NCBI RefSeq assembly: GCF_034314165.1
Contig: NZ_JAVIWK010000001.1
Location: 6,959,001 to 7,023,000 of the forward strand
DNA from: Pseudomonas sp. Bout1
GTDB lineage: Bacteria; Pseudomonadota; Gammaproteobacteria; Pseudomonadales; Pseudomonadaceae
DNA length: 64,000 nucleotides
Direction of reading: 5' to 3'
The notes beneath the pieces were generated by a model. That model ran no database searches. It saw only the letters and a program-made list of their open reading frames with translations, and was not told the origin of the DNA. A program made the position numbers and the translations under genes. Position 1 is the first letter of the stretch. Every line of letters starts with the position of its first letter. Positions 19,701 through 27,018 of the stretch are shown one piece after another.

Positions 19701-19885
19701 GCTTTATTCCGATGGCACTGGCCACCGGAACGGGGGCAGAGGTCCAGAGACCCCTGGCTACCGTGGTGATCGGGGGCATCCTATCCTCAACTGCGTTGAC
19801 CCTGCTGATATTGCCTGCGCTTTATCAATGGGCGCACCGCCGAGACGAAGACGAAGACGAAGACGATAAAATAGAAGCCGTATAA
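16718..19885 (+). CDS. czcA: RND heavy-metal efflux pump CzcA
   Basis: 1055-residue inner-membrane proton/cation antiporter of the heavy-metal RND class, the engine of CzcCBA for Zn/Cd/Co. The N-terminus QFAIEQRIIVLLAVLLMAGLG and the LPIDAVPDITNVQVQINT segment are family hallmarks. The transmembrane proton-relay region LGALDFGIIVDGAVVIVENAIRR (near residue 400) carries the conserved acidic residues typical of HME-RND pumps. The C-terminus is acidic (RRDEDEDEDDKIEAV). It starts 26 bp after czcB and ends just before a strong terminator. Confidence 0.95.
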   Translation: MFERLIQFAIEQRIIVLLAVLLMAGLGIASYQKLPIDAVPDITNVQVQINTGAAGFSPLETEQRITFPIETAMAGLPALEQTRSLSRSGLSQVTVIFKEGTDLFFARQLVNERLQVAKEQLPEGVEAVMGPISTGLGEIFLWTVEAEEGAVKEDGSPYTPTDLRVIQDWIIKPQLRNVPGVAEINTIGGFAKEYQIAPDPKRLAAYKLTLTDLVTALERNNANVGAGYIEHSGEQLLIRAPGQVATTEDIANIVMANVDGTPIRVKNVATVDIGRELRTGAATENGREVVLGTVFMLIGENSRTVAQAVASKLEQINRSLPKGVVAVTVYDRTNLVDKAIATVKKNLIEGAILVIAILFLFLGNIRAALITAMVIPLAMLFTFTGMFTNKVSANLMSLGALDFGIIVDGAVVIVENAIRRLAHAQQHHGRILTRSERFHEVFAAAKEARRPLIFGQLIIMVVYLPIFALTGVEGKMFHPMAFTVVIALLGAMLLSVTFVPAAIAMFVTGKVKEEENFIMRGARRVYAPALEWVMGHRSMAFAIALAVIAVCGVVASRMGSEFVPSLSEGDFALQALRVPGTSLTQSVEMQQRLERLVLAKVPEVKRMFARTGTAEIASDPMPPNISDSYVMLKPKNQWPDPNKSREALVADIQKAAAGMPGSNYELSQPIQLRFNELISGVRSDVAVKVFGDDMAVLNSTAAKIAASMQKINGASEVKVEQTSGLPVLTINIDRDKAARYGLNVGDVQDTIAVAVGGRQAGTMYEGDRRFDMVVRLSDAMRKDLEGLSTLLIPVPALLNTNADQIGFIALSEVASLDLVLGPNQVSRENGKRLVIVSANVRGRDIGSFVQEASSAIDKEVQIPAGYWTNWGGQFEQLQSAAKRLQIVVPVALLLVFALLFMMFNNLKDGLLVFTGIPFALTGGVMALWLRDIPLSISAGVGFIALSGVAVLNGLVMIAFIRNLREEGHSLSSAINEGALTRLRPVLMTALVASLGFIPMALATGTGAEVQRPLATVVIGGILSSTALTLLILPALYQWAHRRDEDEDEDDKIEAV

Positions 19886-19899
19886 TTCTTTAGTTTTAA

Positions 19900-19930
19900 A
19901 AGCCCACTATCGAGATTCGATAGTGGGCTT
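19900..19930 (+). terminator. Rho-independent terminator after czcCBA
   Basis: A 14-bp perfect stem (AAGCCCACTATCGA and its complement) with a short loop, followed by a run of T. It starts 15 bp after the czcA stop codon. Confidence 0.9.
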
Positions 19931-19955
19931 TTTTATGTGAGCTACATAACGAATC

Positions 19956-19983
19956 TGTAATCTTGGCGCCACCGTGTTGATAG
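19956..19983 (+). promoter_or_regulatory. Czc box upstream of the PtrA-like gene at 20029
   Basis: TGTAAT, eight bases, CACC, GTGTTGATAG: the closest match to the czcC box, identical over the last 10 bases except one. It lies 45 bp before the start codon. Confidence 0.6.
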
Positions 19984-20028
19984 GTTCGAATTGATACCCT
20001 ACTAGCGTTAACTATATGAGGTGTCAGT

Positions 20029-20226
20029 ATGAAAATTGCTCAAATCTGCGCTCTTGCGGGTGCTTTAATCCTTTCTTCAGTTGCTTTAGCCGAAGGTGGG
20101 GGGGACAGAACCTTCGAAAAAATGATGGCGGCGCGAGATGTGGCAATGGAGGCATATGTTGCTAGAGAAGGGAAGAGCGTTCCCGTGGTGTCAAGTGATG
20201 CTAAAGATGAGACAGGTAAAATGTAG
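20029..20226 (+). CDS. PtrA-like small periplasmic protein (AEGGGDR family member 2)
   Basis: 65 residues: a signal peptide ending at SSVALA, then EGGGDRTFEKMMAARDVAMEAYVAREGKSVPV. It matches the N-terminal domain shared by P. aeruginosa PtrA and DUF2790 proteins, but stops before the cysteine-containing DUF2790 body that the next gene still has. So it is either a PtrA-length protein or a shortened paralogue of 20370. GAGGTGTCAGT precedes the ATG. It has its own Czc box and terminator, so it is probably a separate metal-induced transcript after czcCBA. Confidence 0.8.
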   Translation: MKIAQICALAGALILSSVALAEGGGDRTFEKMMAARDVAMEAYVAREGKSVPVVSSDAKDETGKM

Positions 20227-20238
20227 TAGTACTGCGTA

Positions 20239-20275
20239 TAAAAAAACTGCTTCCGGTTTCCGGCGGCGGTTTTTT
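20239..20275 (+). terminator. Terminator after the PtrA-like gene
   Basis: Imperfect hairpin (AAACTGC..CCGG / CCGG..GCGGTTT, with one T-G pair) followed by eight T, 12 bp after the stop codon. Confidence 0.7.
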
Positions 20276-20295
20276 TTACGGCTTTATTACACATT

Positions 20296-20323
20296 CGTAA
20301 CCTAGCCGCCACGCCATCGCAAT
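20296..20323 (+). promoter_or_regulatory. Weaker Czc box upstream of DUF2790 gene at 20370
   Basis: CGTAAC, eight bases, CACG. The downstream flank TTCGAATTGATA(C/T)CC is nearly identical to that after the 19956 box, so the two promoters are copies of one another. Confidence 0.5.
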
Positions 20324-20369
20324 GTTCGAATTGATATCCTTGTAACAGTTAATATATGAGGTACTAAAT

Positions 20370-20702
20370 ATGAAGTTCATGAATATTATTACTTTCGCTG
20401 GAGCTCTGACGTTATCCTCTCTCGTACTGGCGGAAGGGGGAGGAGACAAAGCCTTTGAAAAGATGATGGCGGCGAATGCTAAAGCCATGGAGCAGTATGC
20501 AATTAGCCATGGGAAAAGCGCCCCTGTGTCGAAAGAATACGAGTACGGGATGAAGGTGGATGTTGTGAAGGTTATCAGTGTGGTGCGGCCTGCAAAAGTC
20601 TGCGCAGTGGTGCCCGCCGCAATGACCTATGAAGATTCAAAAGGACAGCTAAATACAATTAGGTACACTGTGGCTGGAGAGTGTCGTAAACGAGGCGGCT
20701 AG
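20370..20702 (+). CDS. DUF2790 family small secreted protein (AEGGGDR family member 3)
   Basis: 110 residues. It has a signal peptide ending SSLVLA, then EGGGDKAFEKMMAANAKAMEQYAISHGKSAP, then the DUF2790 body: YEYGMKVDVVKVISV, cysteines in KVCAVVP and GECRK, and MTYEDSKGQLNTIRY. The two cysteines probably form one periplasmic disulfide. Its signal/N-domain and promoter are close to those of the shorter gene at 20029, a tandem duplication with one copy reduced. GAGGTACTAAAT precedes the ATG. Confidence 0.85.
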   Translation: MKFMNIITFAGALTLSSLVLAEGGGDKAFEKMMAANAKAMEQYAISHGKSAPVSKEYEYGMKVDVVKVISVVRPAKVCAVVPAAMTYEDSKGQLNTIRYTVAGECRKRGG

Positions 20703-20730
20703 CAGCTATGCTGCTGTCAGAGGGATTTGT

Positions 20731-20772
20731 ACGCTCGATTAACCTCAATACTTAGAGGTATCGGGCGTTTTT
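20731..20772 (+). terminator. Terminator after DUF2790 gene
   Basis: Long hairpin with a small bulge (ACGC..CGAT..ACCTC pairing with GAGGTATCGGGCGT), followed by six T, 28 bp after the stop codon. Confidence 0.7.
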
Positions 20773-20801
20773 TATATGCTCGTGTTTTAACGGGCATAAA
20801 A

Positions 20802-20823
20802 AAGACGCCCCGAGGGACGTCTT
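20802..20823 (-). terminator. Terminator, probably for oprD (minus strand)
   Basis: Hairpin AAGACG-CCC-loop-GGG-CGTCTT with one bulged base. On the minus strand it is followed by a T-run, and on the plus strand by TTAAAAA, so it may work in both directions between convergent genes. It lies about 255 bp beyond the oprD stop. Confidence 0.7.
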
Positions 20824-20988
20824 AAAAATTCACCTTTTTCCAAAGGAGCTTCTAAAGGTGAGCTTGGAGCTTTTAACTGAACAGCGATGAGTTTCAGATT
20901 TTCACATACTAGCTACTTGTCTATAGGACTCCAACCAGATGCGCTAGCTAGATTCCTATTAACTCCCACTCACTATAAGCAATTCAAG

Positions 20989-21016
20989 TTAACAAGAAGA
21001 TGATTGAAAAATTACA
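20989..21016 (-). promoter_or_regulatory. Orphan Czc box downstream of oprD
   Basis: On the minus strand TGTAAT, TTTTCAAT, CATC. Nineteen bases (20998-21016) are identical to the box upstream of oprD (22526-22544), in the same orientation. No minus-strand gene follows it, so it appears to be a displaced or relict promoter copy. Confidence 0.5.
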
Positions 21017-21078
21017 TTTTTGAAATCTTTCTAGCGAAAACGGGATATTCGTGAAGAACGAATTATCCCGTTCAGGTA

Positions 21079-22404
21079 TTACAGAATCGCTAGTGGGTAC
21101 TCAACGATCACACGGACTTCATCCAAATCAGACTCAAACGCGGTTGCACGGGTGTTCATTTGTCGCAAGCGGAAGGACATATCTTTCAAGGAGCCTGTCT
21201 GAACGACGTATTTTACTTCGATGTCGCGCTCCCAACGTTTCTGATCGGTCAACGGGTTTCCATCCGCATCGCGCCGCATGTATGTGGCGTTGGCGTTGGA
21301 GTAGTCGGCGTCGGTGCCACGACCATAACGTGTCATAAACGACAAGCCAGGTACACCATACGAGCTCATGTCGAGGTCGTAACGCACCATCCATGAACGT
21401 TCTTTTGGCGAGTTGAAGTCGCTGTACTGGATTGAGTTGTCGAGAAAGATGGAATCCGACTGACGCAGATAGTCGAAGTCGTCGTTACCATTATTTCGCT
21501 GGTGAGAAAGTGCAAGTGAGTGTGCGCCATACTTCACGCCAACCTTAGCGCTCCAAATATTGTTGTCGAACTCGCCCAGCAGTTTTTTCCCTTCGTCAAC
21601 GGCCTTGTAGTAATTCACACCGCCGAATACGGAAAGCTCATCAGAGAAGGAGTAGTTCAACCCGGTGCCAGCATAGTATTGATTCCAGGCGTCTTTGAGA
21701 CGACTGGAGTAAAGACTAACGATAATATTCTTATTCACATTGTAGTCGCCACCAAAATAGCCGACCCAAGGTGAGTTAACTGGGCCTGCATAGAAGGTTG
21801 CGAAGTTGTCGCGCATATTGCTGGAGACTGGTTGACTCATAGCATGCAGGCGACCACCCTGAACTGTCAGCCCTTCGATGCTGGTATTGGTAGCGGTCAC
21901 ACCACGGAAACTTTCCGGTAAAAGCCTTGAGTCGCCAGAAGCCACGACAGGGTTGGCGGGAAATACATCACCTACTTTCACCACAGTGTCAAAAGCGCGA
22001 ACTTTTGCCGCGCCACCGACTTTCGTGTATTCATCTCGAGCTTCGCCGTCGCCATTGACAGGTAGCACATCGAATGAACTACGACCGCCGTTACGACCGT
22101 CACCCGTATCAAGCTTCAAACCGATCATCGCGAAAGCGTCGACGCCCACGCCTACAGTGCCTTGGGTAAACCCGGATTCGAACTTACTGATAATCGCATG
22201 CGACCAAGCTTCGGAGTAGCCATTGCCCGTGGGGCTTGATTGACCGTTACGATGATCACGATTGAAGTAGAAATTTCGATTGAGCACGGTAAGGCTGCTG
22301 TCTTCGATAAACCCCCCAGTCTTTTCCTCCGCAAACACTATAGAAGGCCCAGAACTGACAACCAACGCCAAAGCGGCCATCGAAAATTTCGTATTGTTAT
22401 CCAT
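21079..22404 (-). CDS. OprD-family outer-membrane porin
   Basis: 441-residue substrate-specific 18-strand barrel porin. It has a signal peptide ending SIVFAEEK, then the OprD pattern FIEDSSLTVLNRNFYFNRD, SPTGNGYSEAWSHAIISKFESG, FRGVTATNTSIEGLTVQGGRL, and the C-terminal DIEVKYVVQTGSLKDMSFRLRQ with a final EYPLAIL. The exact substrate cannot be told from sequence. A Czc box precedes it, and P. aeruginosa CzcR is known to repress oprD, so metal-dependent control of this porin is plausible. Preceding purine-rich AAGGAG fits its ATG. Confidence 0.9.
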   Translation of the reverse strand: MDNNTKFSMAALALVVSSGPSIVFAEEKTGGFIEDSSLTVLNRNFYFNRDHRNGQSSPTGNGYSEAWSHAIISKFESGFTQGTVGVGVDAFAMIGLKLDTGDGRNGGRSSFDVLPVNGDGEARDEYTKVGGAAKVRAFDTVVKVGDVFPANPVVASGDSRLLPESFRGVTATNTSIEGLTVQGGRLHAMSQPVSSNMRDNFATFYAGPVNSPWVGYFGGDYNVNKNIIVSLYSSRLKDAWNQYYAGTGLNYSFSDELSVFGGVNYYKAVDEGKKLLGEFDNNIWSAKVGVKYGAHSLALSHQRNNGNDDFDYLRQSDSIFLDNSIQYSDFNSPKERSWMVRYDLDMSSYGVPGLSFMTRYGRGTDADYSNANATYMRRDADGNPLTDQKRWERDIEVKYVVQTGSLKDMSFRLRQMNTRATAFESDLDEVRVIVEYPLAIL

Positions 22405-22516
22405 TAATCACTCCTTAGGTTCGGCAGAACTAGAAAGCTCTTCGGCTGGAATTATTGTTTACGGGAGCAGTTTCTGCTCCCGTATCGTCGCCGACTTGTA
22501 TCGTTGCAATTTGAAG

Positions 22517-22544
22517 ATAACGGGGAGATGATTGAAAAATTACA
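22517..22544 (-). promoter_or_regulatory. Czc box upstream of oprD
   Basis: Minus strand: TGTAAT, TTTTCAAT, CATC, then CCCCGTTATC. The first 14 bases equal the czcC box except one position. It lies about 115 bp upstream of the porin start and is flanked by a further ATTACA, making a small palindrome ATTACAGAATTGTAAT. Confidence 0.55.
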
Positions 22545-23116
22545 ATTCTGTAATGTTCGCCTGTTTTTTCAAAATTAACTTTTGCGGCATGCCCCCAACC
22601 GATGGGTGGCTCTACCTTTACTAGGGCTTTTCTCAGGAATTCTCTTAACCAGCAGCACGAATCCACACCTGAAAGTGCGCATGCTCAGGAGCTGAAATCA
22701 GTTCTCGATGCATCGTCACAGTGAAGTCGAACCGAGATCGTTTAGATTTTTGGCTCACCTGACCAATCTGACCATCACACAGCTTTATATGATTCAAGCA
22801 GTGACCGCGGTCAAGTTGGGATGCGGTAATAGCTGTACCCGGAAGGCGGTGGCCGCTAACCAAAATGGGATAGCAATAGCGGAAATATTCCGGATGTAGT
22901 GTTGTGGAGTTCCCCATCCGCTTGTTCAAAAAACCGAGTATTTTTTAATACTGCTGGAGTTGTTGCTTTTGGACTTTATCAGCCAGTCCCTATTACGGCG
23001 CATACTGGTCAAGTTACATGCAAACGAATGTCTGCAAGAAAACAACTGGCTGGTCAGTGGTATTGCATAGGGAGCAAGAGCAGTGCAATGAAGCACGCTC
23101 TTTAACGACACGATAG
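22545..23116. other. No confident gene
   Basis: 572 bp between the oprD promoter and the 139-residue gene. A 94-codon minus-strand frame (22645-22929) has some protein-like composition (LVSGHRLPGTAITASQLDRGHCLNHIKLCDG) but no family I recognise and no good ribosome site. It may be a remnant. Confidence 0.4.
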
Positions 23117-23536
23117 TTACTGGATGGGTTTGACCGAGACCACATCGAAATATTTGAATTTCTTTTTTTTAGCTTCTTTTTTAGCCTCTTGTTCCGCGAT
23201 AAGAGTACTCAGCGTGTTCGCATCATAAATGAACACGCTCACGTCGCCTTCGAAGTCCTTGGTAACGTGCAGTGTCACCCTCAGCTTCAGTGATAGCGGT
23301 TTAGAGTTTAGTCGGGACGTTGGACTCGGCTGCGGCTTTGCGAGTACTACGGGGTCGGATTGTTTTGGGGAGCCGAATAGCGCCAAGCGCATATCCTCCT
23401 CATTCAGTTCAACGCTCATCTGGGATTTCTCGTCGCTAATGTAAGACGCGGGACCTTCATTACGTAGACTACGTGGCAAGCTCCTGCTGACTGCCAACTG
23501 TGATGGCCTCAGGAGTTTCAAATGGTGGGTTTTCAT
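23117..23536 (-). CDS. Unrecognised 139-residue protein, coupled to upstream small gene
   Basis: No family recognised. The start codon overlaps the stop of the 66-residue gene as ATGA (23533-23536), which supports both being real. The N-terminal half is low in structure (many Ser/Pro/Lys). The second half LSLKLRVTLHVTKDFEGDVSVFIYDANTLSTLI looks like an ordered alpha/beta segment, followed by a very basic EAKKEAKKKKF stretch and FKYFDVVSVKPIQ. No signal peptide or membrane segment. It is on the same strand as, and 3' of, the NdpA/membrane operon, and might be part of that transcript (62-bp gap before the 66-residue gene). Confidence 0.65.
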   Translation of the reverse strand: MKTHHLKLLRPSQLAVSRSLPRSLRNEGPASYISDEKSQMSVELNEEDMRLALFGSPKQSDPVVLAKPQPSPTSRLNSKPLSLKLRVTLHVTKDFEGDVSVFIYDANTLSTLIAEQEAKKEAKKKKFKYFDVVSVKPIQ

Positions 23537-23733
23537 CTCTTAACGTTCATCACTGAGCGATTGAAAACGACGTGGCCGAGGGATAAGCCAGATTTCCTGC
23601 AAAGCGCAGCCTTTATGAAAACCGCCGCACGCTCCAGCTCCGTTGAGGATGCTGCGTGCTCAGCTGCCATCTGTTTGTTGCGAGCATAAATTTTTTCCTC
23701 GATCAATTGTAGGCAGCGTGGATCATTATTCAA
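23533..23733 (-). CDS. Unrecognised 66-residue protein
   Basis: Soluble, mostly helical small protein (IEEKIYARNKQMAAEHAASSTELERAAVFIKAALCRKSGLSLG). It ends in an ATGA overlap with the next gene, an arrangement expected of a functional pair. No domain recognised. It starts 61 bp after the membrane-protein gene at 23795. What the pair does is unknown. Confidence 0.6.
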   Translation of the reverse strand: MNNDPRCLQLIEEKIYARNKQMAAEHAASSTELERAAVFIKAALCRKSGLSLGHVVFNRSVMNVKR

Positions 23734-23794
23734 CAGTTTGAACTTACTAATCCTATTTCACCTTAAAATTTTCCATAGAAATGAGGCAAAGCCT

Positions 23795-25057
23795 TTACGG
23801 GCTGAGAAAGTTCGGGGCTACGTTGAGCGCGGAAAACACGATCGACAGGATGGTCATCAATAGCCATACGAAACCATCCCAGTATTTTATCGCGGCCAGC
23901 AGCAAGGCCCCGACGATTGGCAGCAAGGACAGCCCCTTCAGCAAGCGAAAGGTCCTGGTTAGCGTTCGGCCCTGCTTGTCGACCTGGTCGATGGTGATCC
24001 TGAGCAAGCCCTGAAGTTTTGGGGGATAGGTTTTTATCTTGTCCTTAAAATCATCGAAGATGACATTGAAACTGTGTAGCAGGCGCTCTGTTTGCAGCAT
24101 TTGATTGTGCAGGATCGCAAGCAGAACCACAGAGACCACTGCTAGCCCAAGGACAAGAATAAAACCTTCGAATTTTGAGGTTGTTTTCTCCAGCACGACC
24201 AGACCCGCTAACGATATCGGCAGGGCAAGCATCTTGCCCGCGATGTCGCCCAGTACTCCACTAAGCTTAGTGCCATAGTCGATTTCAGCCTGGGCCACCT
24301 CGCGCCGGGCCCGCTCAAACGAGAAGCTATAGACGTAGGTTTGCAGATTCGCACGGTACGTGGCGAGGACCTCCCGCCACTCCCGCACGATCACCAAGAA
24401 CAGATTCGGCTCGCTCTCAAACTTCTCGATGACGCTCGCCACCGCCATCCGAATCATCAATTTTCGTTCGGAGAGGTGCGCCTTGTTTTCGTTTTTTCGA
24501 TTGAGTATTTCTTCCAACAAACTCAGGTGGTTGAGCTCATAGTCAAGAACCTTGACGTCAACCTGGGTAGGCAACAGAAAAGTTCTCGGAGGCTTAGCCC
24601 CATCGGGAGGCAAGGCAAAAAACAGGTTATAACCATCTGGACTGCTGTCTTTGTCGACGCCGATCGCTAGCAGTGCAAGCAGCTCGATCATCCGGCAGAC
24701 GCGCCTGAGCGCCTTAATCGCCGAAGGTTCGGTGTCATCACTATCCGCCCAACTGAGCTCAACAATGTACACGTTGCTCGGAAATTGGCCCTTGCCCAAT
24801 GAGCCATTGCGAGCGACAAACTCGCCTAAGTTCGCGTAGAACCGGCCCGACTCGTTCGATGGCAAGCGAAACTCAATATCGAGAGAGTCAGCTTCTTCAG
24901 AGCAATGCTCGAACTTGCCATAAGCTGCGGGCAGGTCATCACACATTCGCAACGCACCGATAATGTCGGGCGTTGGCCTCCCCTCATAGCGGATGACCCC
25001 ATCCTCAATGGTGGGCGCTCCGAGGGTACGGTAGAGAGCTACCACATTGGAAAACAT
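23795..25057 (-). CDS. Membrane protein partner of NdpA-like protein
   Basis: 420 residues, no family recognised with certainty. The first ~260 residues are soluble and mostly helical in the later part, with no enzyme motif I can name. Then come two hydrophobic pairs, about 275-312 (ALPISLAGLVVLEK and ILVLGLAVVSVVLLAIL) and about 380-415 (LLPIVGALLLAAIKYW and LLMTILSIVFSAL). The plan is a large cytoplasmic sensor-like region anchored by C-terminal membrane helices. Its ATG is 2 bp after the stop of the NdpA-like gene, so the two are almost certainly co-translated. Soluble protein plus membrane effector is a layout seen in phage-defence operons; here that is only a hypothesis. Confidence 0.75.
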   Translation of the reverse strand: MFSNVVALYRTLGAPTIEDGVIRYEGRPTPDIIGALRMCDDLPAAYGKFEHCSEEADSLDIEFRLPSNESGRFYANLGEFVARNGSLGKGQFPSNVYIVELSWADSDDTEPSAIKALRRVCRMIELLALLAIGVDKDSSPDGYNLFFALPPDGAKPPRTFLLPTQVDVKVLDYELNHLSLLEEILNRKNENKAHLSERKLMIRMAVASVIEKFESEPNLFLVIVREWREVLATYRANLQTYVYSFSFERARREVAQAEIDYGTKLSGVLGDIAGKMLALPISLAGLVVLEKTTSKFEGFILVLGLAVVSVVLLAILHNQMLQTERLLHSFNVIFDDFKDKIKTYPPKLQGLLRITIDQVDKQGRTLTRTFRLLKGLSLLPIVGALLLAAIKYWDGFVWLLMTILSIVFSALNVAPNFLSP

Positions 25058-25059
25058 TC

Positions 25060-26193
25060 TTAGCCAGCCCTAGCCAGCAATTCTTTCTCGATCACACCAA
25101 CCAGTTCGGCAGTCAGATTGGACAGGGTCAACTTCTTCCGTCCCTCATCATAGTAAACGTCTGCGGCCGGATCCTTACCTAACGCTCCACGCTCGAATTG
25201 CAACGACCAGTTAGCAGCGTCCCCCTTGATACGGGTCTTCTCTTTCAGCGATTTCGCATTGACCGTAAAGTCGTCCGGCACCTTATGTTTCTCACTATTC
25301 AAATAGTCTTTCAGCCCAACGATTTCATCCACTAAGTCAGCGGGTACGTGTGCGACAGCGACGTGGCAGATGGCGTCCAGGCGTGCGGACTTACCTGCGG
25401 CCAACTGCTCCTCCAGATATTTGATCACCGCCTCTTTGGCCTTATAACCAAAGCTTTTTAACGCTTTGTTGTCGCGAAAAAACCGGGCAACGTTATCAAT
25501 GGCATTTTTGGTAGCGCGTCCGGAGGCCACTCCTTTCGCACAACCCAGTGCAGAAATGAAATAGTCAGATGCCTGACTATCACGGCCGCGGCTGATGAAG
25601 CACAGGTAGGTTGAATCCACTTCATCCTCCGCGTCATCCTCATCCTGCTCAGGCGCAGCAGCGGCCGCAGCAGCCATAGCCTTTATGGCCACGAAGCTAG
25701 CCAAGTTGATCCTGGCGGCCTGCTGAACCTTGTTGAGATCGACCTCTTGAATTTCCTTCGGCACATAGTTTTCGTCCAGCTGAATACCACCGCGCTCCTT
25801 CATGCTGGCGACCAGGAAAAAGTCGGTTGCGCCCGAGGTGTACTGGGCGCAAAGGATGTGTCCACCAGTCGACAAGACTTGATTACCGGCTTGCTCCACC
25901 AGTTGGTCCATTGCCAAGTGGGTCAAGTCGATAAATTGCGCTTCATCATCTTGTACTTCTACGAACGCGGTGAAGCGCTCTGGAAACGGCCCCTGACGGT
26001 CATCATTGGCAAACTGTCCATAGACCACGCTGTTGCCTTCTTTGCCGATGAGGCCGTGGATGCCATTGACCAGAAAATGCAACGCAGGATTTTCAGTATC
26101 GAGCGCCACATCCTTCTTGACCACCTCGGAGATAAAGCTGGTCTTGGCCAGCTTCTTGAAGCTGTGAATAATGGCAGTTTTCAGTGTGATCAT
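25060..26193 (-). CDS. NdpA/YejK-family nucleoid-associated protein
   Basis: 377 residues with the 37-kDa nucleoid-associated protein fold (PF04245): SYDYF-like core STYLCFISRGRDSQASDYFISALGCAKGVASGRATKNAIDNVARFF, an upstream MDQLVEQAG...HILCAQY segment and a C-terminal FTVNAKSLKEKTRIKGDA. An acidic linker (AAPEQDEDDAEDEVD, about 195-210) splits the two halves. Family members bind DNA or sit on the nucleoid; exact function is unclear. It differs from a housekeeping YejK by being on a mobile element, in a tight operon with a membrane protein, and downstream of a LexA-type box. The ATG at 26193 is clear although the ribosome site (GGAACGGAATT) is weak. Confidence 0.85.
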   Translation of the reverse strand: MITLKTAIIHSFKKLAKTSFISEVVKKDVALDTENPALHFLVNGIHGLIGKEGNSVVYGQFANDDRQGPFPERFTAFVEVQDDEAQFIDLTHLAMDQLVEQAGNQVLSTGGHILCAQYTSGATDFFLVASMKERGGIQLDENYVPKEIQEVDLNKVQQAARINLASFVAIKAMAAAAAAAPEQDEDDAEDEVDSTYLCFISRGRDSQASDYFISALGCAKGVASGRATKNAIDNVARFFRDNKALKSFGYKAKEAVIKYLEEQLAAGKSARLDAICHVAVAHVPADLVDEIVGLKDYLNSEKHKVPDDFTVNAKSLKEKTRIKGDAANWSLQFERGALGKDPAADVYYDEGRKKLTLSNLTAELVGVIEKELLARAG

Positions 26194-26338
26194 AGGTCGA
26201 ATTCCGTTCCGATAGTATCAATATGGAATCACTGAAAATAACACCTTACCCAACAAACTTCAGGGCTTATCTCGGCACATGACACCGCCTAAGGGCTTCA
26301 ACACTTAGGCAATGAGTAAGGCCGCAAGAACCCATTAA

Positions 26339-26354
26339 CTGTACATGCATACAG
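26339..26354 (-). promoter_or_regulatory. LexA-type SOS box upstream of the NdpA-like operon
   Basis: CTGT, eight bases, ACAG, with a palindromic centre (ACATGCAT), which fits the Pseudomonas LexA consensus. It is 145 bp from the ndpA-like start; the only gene on the other side (BPSL0761 type) ends toward it, so the ndpA operon is its only obvious client. The leader between box and gene also holds a small inverted repeat (26287-26310). Confidence 0.6.
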
Positions 26355-26477
26355 CATAAGAATCTATGCCGTTCATCAACACGAGGGTCGGAGCGTTGAA
26401 GCGCGGACAGCACCATCGCGGATTGCCACAGACCATGGTCTCTATCATAGACTCAGTCTGAGGAAGTTTTTCCAGCC

Positions 26478-26735
26478 TTATCCGTCAGTGCTGGAGCTCA
26501 ACTGGGGAGTGTGGACCACTATCGCGAACTCTCGCGTTGGATCGCTCGGACCCTTTGTTTGAAGCAGCTCTTCGAAGGAGCCGATCCCAAAGATCACCCA
26601 TGGTTCTGGGTAATGCCGCAGGAGGCGTTTTGCCTGCTGACGAACAGATTCTGGGAGAGTCTGATCTCTGGACAGCTCACGCAAGAACTCGCCTGTTTGG
26701 ACGATACTCCGGGTACGCTCGCAGGGCATAGTCAT
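26478..26735 (-). CDS. BPSL0761-family small protein
   Basis: 85 residues starting MTMPCERTRSIVQTGEFLRELS and containing LPESVRQQAKRLLRHYPEP, the pattern of the BPSL0761 family common in Pseudomonas and Burkholderia accessory regions. No membrane segment or catalytic motif. Function unknown. It lies alone between the LexA-type box and a 280-bp non-coding stretch. Confidence 0.75.
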   Translation of the reverse strand: MTMPCERTRSIVQTGEFLRELSRDQTLPESVRQQAKRLLRHYPEPWVIFGIGSFEELLQTKGPSDPTREFAIVVHTPQLSSSTDG

Positions 26736-26868
26736 GTGTTGCCACTCCGCTAGAATTTGCGCTTAACCTTAGAAAACCAACCGCCATCGCCGAGGATTCT
26801 GGGGGTGTGAACCATTCGTTTGAATTATAGCAAGCACGCCGCTCGGCTCCTCTGAAGTAGACAGGCTA

Positions 26869-26895
26869 CCCCCTATCAAGCCAAGTTCTAGGGGG
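26869..26895. repeat. Inverted repeat in non-coding gap
   Basis: CCCCCTA at 26869-26875 pairs with TAGGGGG at 26889-26895 around a 13-base loop. It lies between the BPSL0761 and DUF6957 genes. No T-run follows, so its role is unclear. Confidence 0.4.
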
Positions 26896-27018
26896 CGATT
26901 GCTGATACGTGGCCAACACTAAGTCTTGGTAAGCACCGGAAAAATATAGGGATGGCTGAGGCGGACGAAACCTAAAACGCTGAACGTCGATGACTGCCAC
27001 ATTGCGCACCAGTGACTT

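Noticed and set aside
22645..22929. 94-codon minus-strand frame as a gene
   Set aside because: No recognised family, no clear ribosome site and no coupled neighbour; kept only as a note.
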